The notes below the pieces were generated by a model. The model was not told the DNA's origin, ran no database searches, and saw nothing but the letters and a program-made list of their open reading frames with translations. This document shows, piece after piece, positions 34,691-45,499 of a stretch of 64,000 nucleotides of DNA; the first letter of the stretch is position 1; each line of letters opens with the position of its first letter. Source of the stretch: Zoroaster sp. YZ-2022 (taxonomy: Eukaryota > Echinodermata > Asteroidea > Forcipulatida > Zoroasteridae); NCBI GenBank assembly GCA_029582265.1, contig CM055830.1, positions 29,429,172 through 29,493,171 on the forward strand. Reading direction: 5' to 3'. The position numbers were made by a program, and so were the translations under genes.

Positions 34691-34770
34691 GATTTATTGA
34701 AGAGCAATCTAGGTCCCACATGTAATTACCTAGTAAATTAAACTGTTTCACGCTCATGTCTGATAAATAA
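34691..34770. repeat. Tandem unit C, first ~80 bp only
   Basis: ATTTATTGAAGAGCAATCTA followed by ACATGTAATTACCTAGTAAA and CGCTCATGTCTGATAAAT repeats the start of units A and B, then diverges. Confidence 0.8.
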
Positions 34771-37200
34771 TCATATACTCTAATAAACAGCGACAGTTTC
34801 CTGTAAAGAGTTCACAGATTATTTGGTGTTTTTTATGTTTAGGTGATAACATGTGTCGTTGAAGCCAGCACTACCTGTGAACAGAGTGAATTTCAAGGAC
34901 ATCTGTTTTGAAAGACGCTGTGATACTGGTAAGTTCAACCATAATTAAATATTGAATATAATCTATAAATTAAATCATGGGAACGACACTGTAATCTATC
35001 AAATGTAATAATGATCACTGTATCATCGGTTGATTTCTTCATCAGGAACTTTGATCTGCTACAAACCCAAACAGCTTTAAGCAGTACGCATTATTGTATG
35101 TGGAGTTAACACCTTTAAAAACTATCAAATGCGACCCAACTTTTATTATATTAAAATAAATCGCATATTTTTTTAAACAAATTGGCCTACTAGTGGATAC
35201 AATCACAACACAAACATGACATTAAACATTACGCTCACAACTTGCCAATGTGGCTATCATCAAAACACTGGATGCAAATTAAGCGCTAGATGGATACGAT
35301 GTGAGCTGAGCGGACAACAGCAGTTTCTGCAGTACTAATTGAAGTTTTCTTGATTTACATTTCCATTTACATCTGTATTTTTTCACACGTATTTTTTTCA
35401 CACGTACAGATACGCCTACTAGTGGTTACAATCACAACACAAACATAAAATTAAACATTATACATTACTGTTACGTACTTACACGAGATTGCTCAAAACT
35501 GAATATCAAAGAATCCTTGTCCCTCAAAACGACTATTATTTACTAGTAAATTTGAAATTTTAGAAAAAATCTGTTACAAAAAGGATATTACTGTTGTAAT
35601 TCGCAAAGAGAAATACATGGCCACAAGAAGCGAGGTTATAAACGAAAATTTGTTTGCACATTTGCCTTTGAATTGGTTAAAATAAACATACATGTATATC
35701 ATTATATGATATAATTCTAAATTAATATGTGACAGGGAGGGGGGATGAGTGTTAGGCAATCTCCCCCTGCCCCTCAAAAAAAAAATAAAAATAAATAAAA
35801 ACAAAAAAACAAACAAACAACCCACCCAACAAACAAACAAACAAACAAAACAATAACAACAAACAAAGCAAATAACTAAACTCAATTATTTGTATTCTCC
35901 ATAACAGCTATGGGACTTATTCATCTGGTGACTTTGAAAGGTTTAGTAATGAAATTGTTGACTACAATCGCACTCGAAGGATTACAGTAATAAGCTGGTC
36001 ATTTGGAATACCTATTTTAGCCATAACTGAAAACATTATATTTGTATTCAATCCTATTTCATTCGAAAGACTTCTTGTTCTGTACTTCGGATAGCAGTAT
36101 TTTTGTTCTGAATGTTATAAATCTTGACAATTATTTTGTAATCAACGTTCAGAAGGCTGATTGGCCTCATTTGATTAAATCACACGCTTCATTTATTACA
36201 AAATACCAGAGTCGCCTTTGACACTGATTCTATACTTCAATAACAAAAAAGTTAAAAAAAGTCGTGTTTTCACTAAATACGGTATCGCAAATAAAACACC
36301 TTAAAATGCAGTTCAACACCCGATATGCTTCAGTTTCATTGTCAGTAAAATTTCATAAAAATAAAGCGGTTTCCAGGCACAATATATTTGTTGGCGCAGC
36401 AGCATGCCCGACACGCCCCGACTAGTCCTCACAAAATGCACTTAATACAGCAGAAACTGACTATATTGGCACGTAAGTGTTTGTGTCAAGCTGTCTTCTA
36501 CTAGGTTTTCTTTGTTGTTAGGTATCCTCCATTTTCAGATTCAGCAATCCAAAATTAGGTTACCAACTTGTACTGAAAAATGGCGCCTGATGTAACTGAT
36601 TTTTTTTTCAATGATGAAACTTACATGGAGAACTAAGGTTTTAAATAGGTTTTCTGCGAAAGCTTAATTTTACACGTAAGTCTAGAATTTGCTAGAAGGA
36701 TGGTTTTGGTATATAGTAGGACACACTTCGGTATAGCAGGAAGAGACAGGAGTCTTTCAATTATTTGATTATATTTTGTTGCCTTAATTCATAATCGAAC
36801 AGAATACATTATCTTAAGTTTTGAAGCGTAAATCACATAGAGTAAAAGGATCTGCCTCACGAGGGCGCTATGTAAGTTTACTAATTCGTGTTACACAGGG
36901 GAGTACAAGGAGGGGGTGTGGTTCTTCACGATATCAACGGCGGTATTAAGATAACGTGTAGTCGACGTTAACTTCAAGTTAGGTTGTGAATAATACAGTT
37001 AGAAGTAGGCTAGGGGTGCAACCCTCCACTTTTTCACGATACGATACGTATCGTGAATCTTTAAAATATTTAAAAAGAAGTGTCAGTAATGTTGTGAATT
37101 ACCCAATGTCAAAAGCTACTTAGGCCTAACCATGTTTGTCAACGTTGGCTTCATTTAATTTAGTTATTTTCCCTTTAATATCAATAGAGTCATATTCATA
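34771..37200. other. Mostly unassigned; contains a 47-bp direct repeat and an AC/AAAC-rich run
   Basis: Direct repeats occur at 35186-35232 and 35415-35461 (CCTACTAGTGG, ACAATCACAACACAAACAT). A CAAA-rich low-complexity run lies at 35780-35875. A GATACGATACGTATCG palindrome is near 37038-37056. A segment at 34841-34928 has AG and GTAAGT borders but stop codons in every frame. No gene is supported. Confidence 0.5.
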
Positions 37201-37840
37201 AGTATACATATTTGTATATTGGTGAAATTCCTGCGTCGGGAGATAAACAATTGATTTAATTTTGCCCTGCATCGACGTGTGTATAGCACTGTATGTTCAG
37301 TGCTTTCCGAGTGTCTGTGAAAAAACTACACAGGTGACTCGGGCGGAATTCGAACCCACGACCTCCTGCTTACTAGTGCAGACGTCTTAACCTCTTGACC
37401 ACCGAGCTTGCCCGACGACGACCGGCCGGCCAGAATCCCACACAGCAGCGGGCCCCGCGACATATACAGATTGCGGAAACTCCTGCGCTGGGAGACAAAC
37501 AATTGACCTAATTCTGCCCCACACCGACGTGTGCACAGCACTGCACGCTCAGCGCCCTCCGAGTGTCCGTGAAAAACCACAGGCGACCCGGGCGGGACCT
37601 GAACCCACGACCTCCTGCCCACCAGTGCAGACGTCCCAACCCCCGACCACCGAGCTTGCCCGATGACGATTGGCCGGCTAGAATCCTATATAGCAGCGGG
37701 TTCCGCGATATATATAGATTGGTGAAATTCACTGCGGCGGGAGATAAACACTGATTTAATTTGCCTACACCGACGTGTAGCAGCACTGTATGCTCAGTGC
37801 AGTGTCTGTGAAATTACGGTGACCTCGGGCGGGATTCGGA
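37201..37840 (-). mobile_element. Tandem cluster of a second tRNA-derived SINE family (three minus-strand copies)
   Basis: Copies repeat every ~250 bp: GGTGAAATTC-type starts at 37221, ~37473 and 37721. On the minus strand each full copy has a tRNA-like head with an A box (GTGGTCAAGAGGTTAAGAC) and a B box (GTGGGTTCGAATTCC). Upstream of the head is a CGCGGAACCCGCTGCTATAT block. The first copy has normal sequence up to ~37415. The tract 37416-37646 differs from all other copies almost only by C in place of T. The third copy stops near 37840 where an inverted copy begins. Confidence 0.8.
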
Positions 37841-37975
37841 CGTCTGCACTCAGTAAGCAGGAGGTCGTGGGTTCGAACCCGCCCGAGTCACCTGTGTGTT
37901 TTTCACAGACACTCGGAAAGCACTGAGCATACAGTGCTATACACACGTCGGTGTAGGGCAAAATTAAATCAATTA
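37841..37975 (+). mobile_element. Inverted copy of the same SINE, plus strand
   Basis: TCAGTAAGCAGGAGGTCGTG, GGGTTCGAACCCGCCCGAGT, then CACAGACACTCGGAAAGCAC and CACACGTCGGTGTAGGGCAA are the reverse complement of the copies at 37201-37840. With the third minus-strand copy it forms a large inverted repeat. Confidence 0.8.
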
Positions 37976-39714
37976 TACGTATTTGCTTATTCGCTAGAAT
38001 GTGGAGTATTCAGACCCTGAATGTTGTTTCCATTCAACTCAATATTAGCTCTATTATTATCTCATTAACACATAACCGGAGAGTGAAATCTAGTAAACAG
38101 TGGTCTGAACATTCATTCAGTGGAGTAACATCAAACCTCAAAATCTCACTGTAGTATGAATGTTTCCAGATAGTACAACACAATCAATCACACTTATTCT
38201 ACTAAGTTGTCTTTACTTGGTTCGTGAAAACATGTGATTTTAGGATTCTCAGATAAGCCGATAGACACAGGTTAGCTAAATGTTCTCCAAGTGTATTTGT
38301 TACACGATCTCTGTTGGACATTATCTGGTACGAGTTAACAAAGCAGGTTTTAATCACTCAGGGATTTCAAAAATGCCATGGTTATGCAAATTTCCAGTTG
38401 AGTTAAAAATTTAGTTAAAATTGCGTCTAATATGTGTAATTCGTGTTGGCGTTCCGCGTCTGTGGCCAAATGTTCACAACGGTAACACAAATATCGTTTC
38501 TGAATCCAAAACGTTTACCTTTCAGTTGAAACCAAACTATACCCTATGTATTCGCTCTGATGATCTTTAATAATAGAGTTAAACAAATTTTTAAACTTAT
38601 TTACAGATTTCGCGATACAGACTTATATTTTGGCTCTCTGTGTCTGACCCTGTTTAATTGAATACACTTGAACCCTGGAAAATATTTTGAGATTAAGTAA
38701 ATATATTCCGAATGAAAATGAGTTCAGACTATCATTGTGAGGTCATCAACCACCGTACTCTTCAAATTCCCCTTCTCCTTCATGATTTTTTACTTTTTCT
38801 TCCAACTTTTACTGTAATGGCTCTGTCCTTATCGCTTAGCTAATAATTATGCTTGAACAGTTTCAGTGAATACGGCCAGCAACACCTATAGCGATATAAT
38901 TTGCAATTTCTAGACGTAACAAAGAAATCAAACAAGGTTACACTTGACAACATCAATTATTCAAATTGTTTAATTAACACAAATTAATCAAGTTTATACG
39001 ATTATACAAAGTTTGAATCAAACTTAATACAATGGTCCTTAATTACTAAAATTACAATTATTAAAAGTGGCTTACAACTTCAAGTGGCTTACACCTTCCA
39101 AACGCAGTCCACTCTTTTCTGGCCAGCGATTTTATGCACTCAGAGGCTGTCTATTCTTGACTAGCTTGGTGACTTCAATTGGCGATAATAAGGTGATTTC
39201 CAAATATACATAGGAATCACTAAAACAAGTTCAGTTCAGTAATAAGAATTTCTTCGTGGACTTCTAACTGTATTTTTTACAGCTTAACTTTGAAATTAAA
39301 CTCATGGACGATTTGCCATAAAAATCTTTCTGACGCTCGGCGAATTCTCTTAACACTATAGTCTGCCAGTGATTTGGTTTAAAACCAACGGGAGTAGGCG
39401 CCTTTTCAGAATTGTCTCAGCAGCTTTATACTGAAACTTCTCGCTTTCTCACTCTTGAATTCTGGAAAATATTATTTCTAATGTACCTTGTTAAGTTAGA
39501 ATTTACCTTCGTGAAATTAATTGAGCTTCTTTTTGTTTACCTCATTAAGTGCTCGTTTCAGATTAGCTCAATAATTCCATTTAAAAAAATCAGGACGTTC
39601 ATGTATCGGTCTCTTTTCAGCCTCTTTCCTTTGCACTTTACTAACCATTATCGATATCTAGATTTCCAATCAAAAAGTCAAAGAGATGTTCACGCACTGC
39701 ATTAGGTAATGATG
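37976..39714. other. Unassigned sequence
   Basis: No domain-bearing frame, splice-supported exon or repeat was recognised. The 97-codon frame at 39412-39705 has no motif. Confidence 0.45.
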
Positions 39715-39718
39715 TTAG

Positions 39719-40354
39719 CCCTTTCAGGCCTGAGGACACAATGTTCCCCCTGTGAAATGTTAAAATAATATTGCAAGAACGCTTTGTCCTATTGCGCTGA
39801 AATTTACTGACTTTTCCTAACTATTCTTTGGGACCCCTTTACGCAAAAACACTGATAATGGGTGTTTATGGTTGCCATGGCAACCGTTTATTTTGAACAG
39901 GTCCAATTGAATTTCAACTTTTTGTTAAAAAAACTAGATTTCTGATACTTTTAAACATCCAATATTGAGTCATGTGATCACTTCCAATGCATTCTGGGAA
40001 TCCAATATAGCCGCCATTACATTTAAATGCAATGACGTATTTTGTTACAAAACACTTATTTTTTAAAGGTTTTTCAGAATTTTTTGCTCAATGTATCAAT
40101 TTGTGTTATCAGTAGTAACCACGGATGTTATTATATATGCCTTTATTGTACATTTGGATAAAAAAATTACCAAAACTATTGCTTATCGCGCCCTCTAGCG
40201 AAGATTTAAATGTCAATGTTGCTTGTACTGAAGATGACATTTGCGCCAAACTCCATGGCCAATGGATAAAAATTAAGGAAAGTATGGGGAAAATACTATT
40301 TTTGATCAAAAATGTGGAATTTATTTCAAAAATTGGGTATAGAGCTTGATAGCG
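39719..40354. mobile_element. piggyBac-type MITE, second and older copy, inverted relative to 26127-26822
   Basis: The left end is TTAG then CCCTTTCAGGCCTG. The right end is GAGCTTGATAGC then TTAA (40355-40358). Interior matches on the opposite strand to the 26127 element include CCAATGCATTCTGGGAATCC, TTTATTGTACATTTGG and GAGTCATGTGATCAC. The terminal mismatches and the TTAG indicate age. Confidence 0.75.
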
Positions 40355-40472
40355 TTAACCCTGTCACAACCTGTACAGGGTTGTCCTTGTTGTAATTATC
40401 CTAGTTGTAACCGTGGTAATTTTTGATCGATGTCTTTATCATTAATTTTAACCATAGAAGTTCTGTGTTATA

Positions 40473-42136
40473 GGTTTTCTCGGTCAATTTCGGCAAATGA
40501 GCAGCCAATTTAACCACTGCACCATTCTATTTCGCGCGAAATTGAATGCTGCTGAAAATGGTCATTCGATTTCGTTTTATGACGAGGCAAAAGTACTGTT
40601 GCGTCATTCGATTTAATAAAATAACTATGCAATGTAACAATTCAACAAACCAGTATTTAAATTCGCAGAAGCTTTTCGAGGCGTGTGTTTGTTCATTCAA
40701 ATTCATTATTGGGCAGGCATTTCTGTCATTTGTGCAATCAAAAAAACGCTGTTTTAAACTTTTGTTTCCTTTAGAATGTTAAATGCATAAATACGGTTCA
40801 CTTATTGGTACAGGAGTCACTTTGTTGATGTACTTCGAAGACGAGCTTTCGCTACATTTTTATACGCATATTTCTAGAAATGGCAGCTCGTGGTCGCTAC
40901 GCCATAGTGTCCCAGGTAGATCGAGAAAGGTTGATTGAGGCCTTCGAGGGAAATGAGCAAGACTACCTTGAGCTTGCGGTCAATTTGAACATCAACAGGT
41001 CCACAGCAAGGTCAATTGTTGCAACATATTTGAGGATTGAAGGCGACAGACGCTGGCAAGAGCAGGAGCAACCCACAACAAGATGGATGACGAGATGCGA
41101 AACCATCTGCAAGGCATCCTTGACGCTAATCCCATCTTGACACCTCTGCAGATGAAGTCTACTTTGGTGAGCATCTGCCGGAGAAGCCCGGGTTTCTACT
41201 GCCACCATAGCCAGGGCATTGGATGGGATGATGATTACACTGAAACTAGTGGAGGACGTTCCTGATGCGAGAAATTCTGAAGTACTTCATCAACGCGTCC
41301 AGTATGATGAGTGGTTCCTGCAGCATGGCGTTCTGGCGCATCTAGTCTTCACTGACGAGACAGGTTATAACGTCTGGACTCGACGCTCCCAGGGTAGAGC
41401 TCCGCGAGGGATCGCCGCAAGATGAGTCGTCGACAGACAACGAGGGAGGAATTGCAATGTCACCTTCGCTGTTTCTAGTGAACTCGGCTTGGTGCACCAC
41501 CGAATCGCATTCGAAACTGTGACGCGAGAGAGATTCGAGGAGTTTCTTGCGGACACAGTTCAAGAGTGTGCTGCAGTTTTCCCAGACGACGAGCCCCTAT
41601 ACCTCATATACGACAATGCGAGGCCTCACGTGCGAGCCCAACTCCCTGAAGGTACCAACCCAATGATCCAGCTGAAGCGGCTTCCTCCCTACTCCCCATT
41701 CCTGAACAGCACGGAGATAGCACATTCTGCATTCAAGGCTGCAGTTAAGCGCACCCTTGGGTTACCGGAGTGGCAACAACGCGTCGGAGACAGGCAGGCT
41801 GCCCGGCAAGCAGGAATGAACATGCAGCAGTGGAGGTGCGATCTCCTTCAACAAGCAGCCCATTCAGAGCGTTGATGCCATCACCCAAGTGAAGTGCATG
41901 CAGTGGTATAACCATACCCAAACATATATGTCACGATGTCTGGCACGCCAACAGATTGACGGTTGAGGAAGAAACAACATAAATAACAATAAGAAACCAG
42001 GATAAAAAAAACCCATAAAGAAACACCCAAACAATAACAAACGTTAATGTTTCACAAACACAAACACAAAACAAATTAGGTCTTGGTCAGTTAACCCATA
42101 AAGATCCCCCCAAACAAAAAAATAAAAATAAATATA
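40473..42136 (+). mobile_element. IS630/Tc1-mariner-type transposon A, left part (outer element)
   Basis: The left end is TA then GGTTTTCTCGGTCAATTTC, close to the TIR of element B. Several CATTCGATTTCG/GAAATTGAATG motifs lie in the first ~150 bp. It contains transposase A. The interior is interrupted at TA (42135-42136) by element B. Sequence rich in GAAATTGA motifs resumes at 45037-45480 and probably is the right end of A, but the terminal TIR there is not recognisable where the satellite begins. Confidence 0.65.
40880..41966 (+). pseudogene. DDE transposase A (IS630/Tc1-mariner group), broken
   Basis: The N-terminal helix-turn-helix reads MAARGRYAIVSQVDRERLIE, then INRSTARSIVATYL. The frame shifts near 41078 (to MDDEMRNHLQGIL) and shifts back near 41165-41215 (ARALDGMMITLKL). 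The catalytic core has Asp in FTDETGYNVWTRR, Asp in LIYDNARPHVRAQ and Glu in LPPYSPFLNSTE. The last two are separated by 33 residues. A TGA interrupts at 41423-41425 and the same frame continues. After 41875 another shift gives the C-terminus QWYNHTQTYMSRCLARQ. Transposase B has the same domains. The family is widespread in cnidarian and echinoderm genomes from memory; the copy is inactive. Confidence 0.88.
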
Positions 42137-42480
42137 GGTTTTCCCGGCCAATTTCAACAAAAAATCATTCAATTTCATCAACACGCTTTCAAATTCACGC
42201 GATTTTGATAATTCAATCCAACTAGGTTTCTCTTTCGATATTATTGCATTCAATTTCGTTTTCGTGCACACATGATTTCTTTCTTTTCATTCTATTTCGT
42301 TTATAGGTATTCAACTACAAGATCACCATTCTTATGTTGAATATCTACCACATTTTCGCAATAGGTGCAATCAAATTCAGAGTCATCGAAGCGCACAGGA
42401 TTTTGTAGCTGTTGTTTCTTTTCTTTTTCGTTTATGGGCAATGCATTTCAACATTTGAGCGTTCAAATTCAACATGGAGT

Positions 42481-42666
42481 GTCGTGGCCGAGCGGTCTAG
42501 CGCACCGAACTCAAGTTCTGGTGTTGCCAGCAGCAGGGTGTGGGTTCGAGCCCCGGTCGTGACACTTGTATCCTTGAGCAAGGTACTTAACCATAATTGC
42601 TTCGTCCTTCGGATGGGACGTAAAGCCGTAGGTCCCGTGTGTTGTATAATGCACGAAAAGTGGATT
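42481..42666 (+). mobile_element. SINE, tRNA-Leu-like head plus a different body
   Basis: The head GTCGTGGCCGAGCGGTCTAG, then GAACTCAAGTTCTGGTGT and GGGTTCGAGCCCCGG, resembles tRNA-Leu(CAA), with the anticodon-loop word ACTCAAGT and a long variable arm. It is followed by CCTTCGGATGGGACGTAAAG and GTCCCGTGTG, a body not found in the next copy. The acceptor stem no longer pairs, so it is not a functional tRNA gene. Confidence 0.85.
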
Positions 42667-43027
42667 GTCGTGGCCGAGTGGTCTAGCGCACTGAACTCAA
42701 GTTCTGGTGTTGCCAGCAGCAGAGTGTGGGTTCGAGCCCCGGCCGTGACACCTGTGTCCTTGAGCAAGACACTTAACCATAATTGCTTCTCTCCACCCAG
42801 GGGTTAAATGGGTACCTGTGAAGGCAGAGATGGTTTGCTCTCTATGCGCTAGAAATGGCAGCAATTGAGCTGTATACTCCCCAGGGAGCTGAGATGGTTT
42901 CAGGAATGATTTATGAGCCTTATGAGCCTTATGAGCAGGGATAATAATATAATGCGCCTTGAGCGCCACTTAGTTGGTGGATACGTGCGCTATATAAATC
43001 TATACATTATTATTATTATTATTATGA
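42667..43027 (+). mobile_element. SINE, complete copy with (ATT)n tail
   Basis: A second tRNA-Leu-like head (42667-42749) is followed by CTTGAGCAAGACACTTAACC, CTTCTCTCCACCCAGGGGTT, GAGCTGTATACTCCCCAGGG, GCGCTATATAAATC and (ATT)n. It is the reference copy for the fragments at 7361, 28677 and 34455. With the copy at 42481 it forms a head-body-head-body dimer. Confidence 0.9.
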
Positions 43028-43527
43028 GTATGATACGGCTTATTTGAGTTTAAAGTTAGCAATTGTTCTTTTACTGGCAGGTTTTGTTCCATGTGTTATG
43101 CGTTTCCATGTTTTGAGTTTCATTTAATTCTTGTTGTTTGTCTTAATTGCAATAATTGTTCCTTTTGCGTTTGTTACCCCATGACTAAACTTTAAATATT
43201 GTTTTTAAAAAGCAGTTTAATAAAGTTAAATAACTTATGGCCCATAAGTATGAAATTAATACACACACAATTATTTGCTCTTGCCTTGTTACTGCTTACA
43301 TTGGTCTTTACTTATTTTTTTGGTCGTCTTCTTTATTCGTTTATGTTCAGACCATGTCAAATTACAAATTAACAAATGATTTTTTTTTATAAACAAAAGC
43401 TTATAATTATAAGGGGGCATCGTTTTAAAAATTAAATGTTGTTGTTTCCCTGTGGATTTTTTCACAGGTCCTTTTCTTTTTCTGTTTATTTCGTCTATAA
43501 TTCTACGTTTATCTGAAATTGGTTTCT
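43028..43527. other. Unassigned interior of transposon B
   Basis: AT-rich sequence between the SINE tail and the transposase stop codon. Nothing recognisable. Confidence 0.5.
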
Positions 43528-44631
43528 TTAATCTTCAATGTTTTGACGTGCTAGGCATCTGGGCATGTAAGTTTGGCTGTTGTTGTACCATCTCACGCAC
43601 TTTTCATGAATTATTTGTCCCACATTCTGTTGAGCCACTTCTTGAATGAGACCACCCCTCCACTGTTGAAGATTCACTCCTGCTTCATGTGCTGCGTCCC
43701 TGTCCTCTACTCGTAGCTGCCATTCTGGGAGGGCCAAATCTCTTTTGACACTAGCTGTGAATAACGGAATGGGCCATTTCTGTCATGTTCAGGAATGGTT
43801 AGTAGGGTGGTAGACGCTTCAACTGGATCTGCTGGTTGATTCCTGCTGGGAGCTGGGCGCGTACATGGGGTCTGGCATTGTCGTACACAAGAAAGACTGG
43901 CTCATCTGCAGGGAACATATTTTCGCACTCACGAGCTGTGTCAGCCAGAAACTCTTACAATCTTTCTCTCGTTACAGTCTCAAAGGCTATTCGGTGGTGT
44001 ACAAGACCAATCTCCCCAGAAACAGCAAATGTTACGTTGCAGTTGCGTCCGCGTTGTGCGTGTACCACGCGTCTCGCTGGGATACCACGAGGGGCTCTTC
44101 CAAATAAGAGCGTCTCGTCCATATGTTGTAGCCAGTTTCGTCGATTATATGATATGAACACGCAGTGGCCGACAACTCCGTACTGCATGAACCACTGCGC
44201 GTACTCTATACACGCATATCGAGTACTCTGGGCGAGTTGCGGGCATCAGGCACGTCCTCTGCGAGTTTAAGGGTCATGAGCATGCCGTCCAGGGTTCTGG
44301 CAATAGTGCTGGGAGACACGGTTGGTTTGTCTGGTAGAGAGTGTTGGAGTTCATCTTTCATCTGAATTAGTGTTAGTTGAGGGTTGTCGTCCAGCAATCG
44401 CTCCAGCTCATCTCGCATCTCCTGATCTATCTTGGTGTTGTGTGCCCCTCCCGTAGGCAACTTCTCGTGACGACCGGCACGCAAGTATGTAGCCACGATG
44501 GACCTTGCGGTAGATCTCTTGATGCCGAGAGTGTCTGCCAAGTCTAAGTAGTCAGCCTGATTGTTCTCGAATGCTTCAGCCAGCCTCCCTCTATCTATAT
44601 TGTTCACCACGTAATGACCATGCGCAGCCAT
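43528..44631 (-). pseudogene. DDE transposase B (IS630/Tc1-mariner group), broken
   Basis: It starts at ATG 44631 with MAAHGHYVVNNIDRGRLAEA, then a DYLDLADTLGIKRSTARSI helix-turn-helix and a second DNA-binding helix (STIARTLDGMLMTLKL). A frameshift near 44215 and another near 44140 move the first catalytic Asp (IDETGYNIWTRRS) out of the main frame. The middle part reads GRNCNVTFAVSGEIGLVHHR. Further along, in a third frame, are YDNARPHVRAQLPAG and LPPY-stop-PFLNMTE, with the catalytic Asp-Glu spacing the same as in A. The C-terminus WYNNSQTYMPRCLARQ ends at 43528. It is clearly homologous to A but not a recent duplicate. Confidence 0.85.
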
Positions 44632-45036
44632 CTTTGCTTCAGAAATCGTCTATTTACTGAGAGGTGTATAACTCGGAACTAGTGTAGAAATGATTTCTCC
44701 TAAGAATATCCTGCCTTTATTTACAGGCAAATACGAACCAGAAAGCACATATCACAGAAACAAATTTGAATGCACACATTTGGAAAATGGTTGCTCATTG
44801 ATGAAATTGAATAGTCGACCAGCCTGTTGCTGCTGGCTTTGACGAAATTGAATGAACTTAGCGACCGTTTGAAATTGAATGATCTTATTTGTCGAGTGAA
44901 TGCTCAAGTGTTGAAATTGAATGACTCTTTTTAACTGTTGAATGCTGATGTAGCTGAGCATTTATTTTCAAACGAAATTGAATGAGCTGGGTATCAAATT
45001 GAATGATTTTTTCCCGAAATTGGCCAGGAAAACCTA

Positions 45037-45480
45037 TTAAAAATTTTTTTTTTTAAATTAAAAAACACAAGAAAAGAAAAAAGTATAAAAAAGAAAGAAA
45101 AAAAGAACAATAGGCCCCATATAAAATCTACGGGAAACTTAAATGAATAAAGAAAAACAAAAGGTTTGACTGCATTAAAGTGAAGATACGAAACAGTTGT
45201 CTAGTACAATTAATTAGTTTTTCTGTTTGTTCGCATTTCTTTATCGTACTTATTTCAATTCTCATTTAGCGAAATTGATTGCCTCTTTACGAAATTGAAA
45301 AAAAATTAATCAGCAAAAATCTCCACTTGAACCAGCTTTGCTAAATTGAATGATGATTGTACGAAACGAAAAAGAACGACGATATGCTAAATTGAACACA
45401 TTGCTAAAGGAATTCTAATGCCTCGAAACGAAATTGAATGCCCGAATTCTGAATTTGAAACACAGTAAAAACTGGAGAGA
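45037..45480. mobile_element. Probable right part of transposon A, rich in GAAATTGA motifs
   Basis: After the TA that closes element B, the sequence is A-rich. From 45270 it carries GAAATTGATTG, GAAATTGAAA, TAAATTGAATGATG, TAAATTGAAC and GAAATTGAATGCC. The orientation is as expected for the right subterminal region. The outer TIR is missing or replaced by satellite 2. Confidence 0.5.
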
Positions 45481-45499
45481 CAAAATCGCTTTAATTTTG

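Larger units (their letters stand above)
42137..45034 (-). mobile_element. IS630/Tc1-mariner-type transposon B (2.9 kb), nested in A, TA duplication
   Basis: TA (42135-42136) is followed by GGTTTTCCCGGCCAATTTC. The right end reads GAAATTGGCCAGGAAAACC then TA (45035-45036). The TIRs match over 19 bp with one mismatch. Transposase B is on the minus strand. Both subterminal regions contain many CATTCAATTTC motifs, at least seven on the right between 44790 and 45010, all pointing inward. SINE sequence (42481-43027) lies inside it. Confidence 0.88.

Noticed and set aside
34841..34928. A coding exon flanked by TTTAG and GTAAGT
   Set aside because: All three frames contain stop codons, so at most it could be an untranslated exon. 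No neighbouring exon was recognised.
35574..35885. Minus-strand 103-codon frame rich in Phe and Val
   Set aside because: It is produced by the CAAA-rich low-complexity run at 35780-35875.
42481..42563. A functional tRNA-Leu gene
   Set aside because: The A and B boxes and anticodon loop are recognisable, but the acceptor stem does not pair, and the same head leads into SINE bodies twice in a row.
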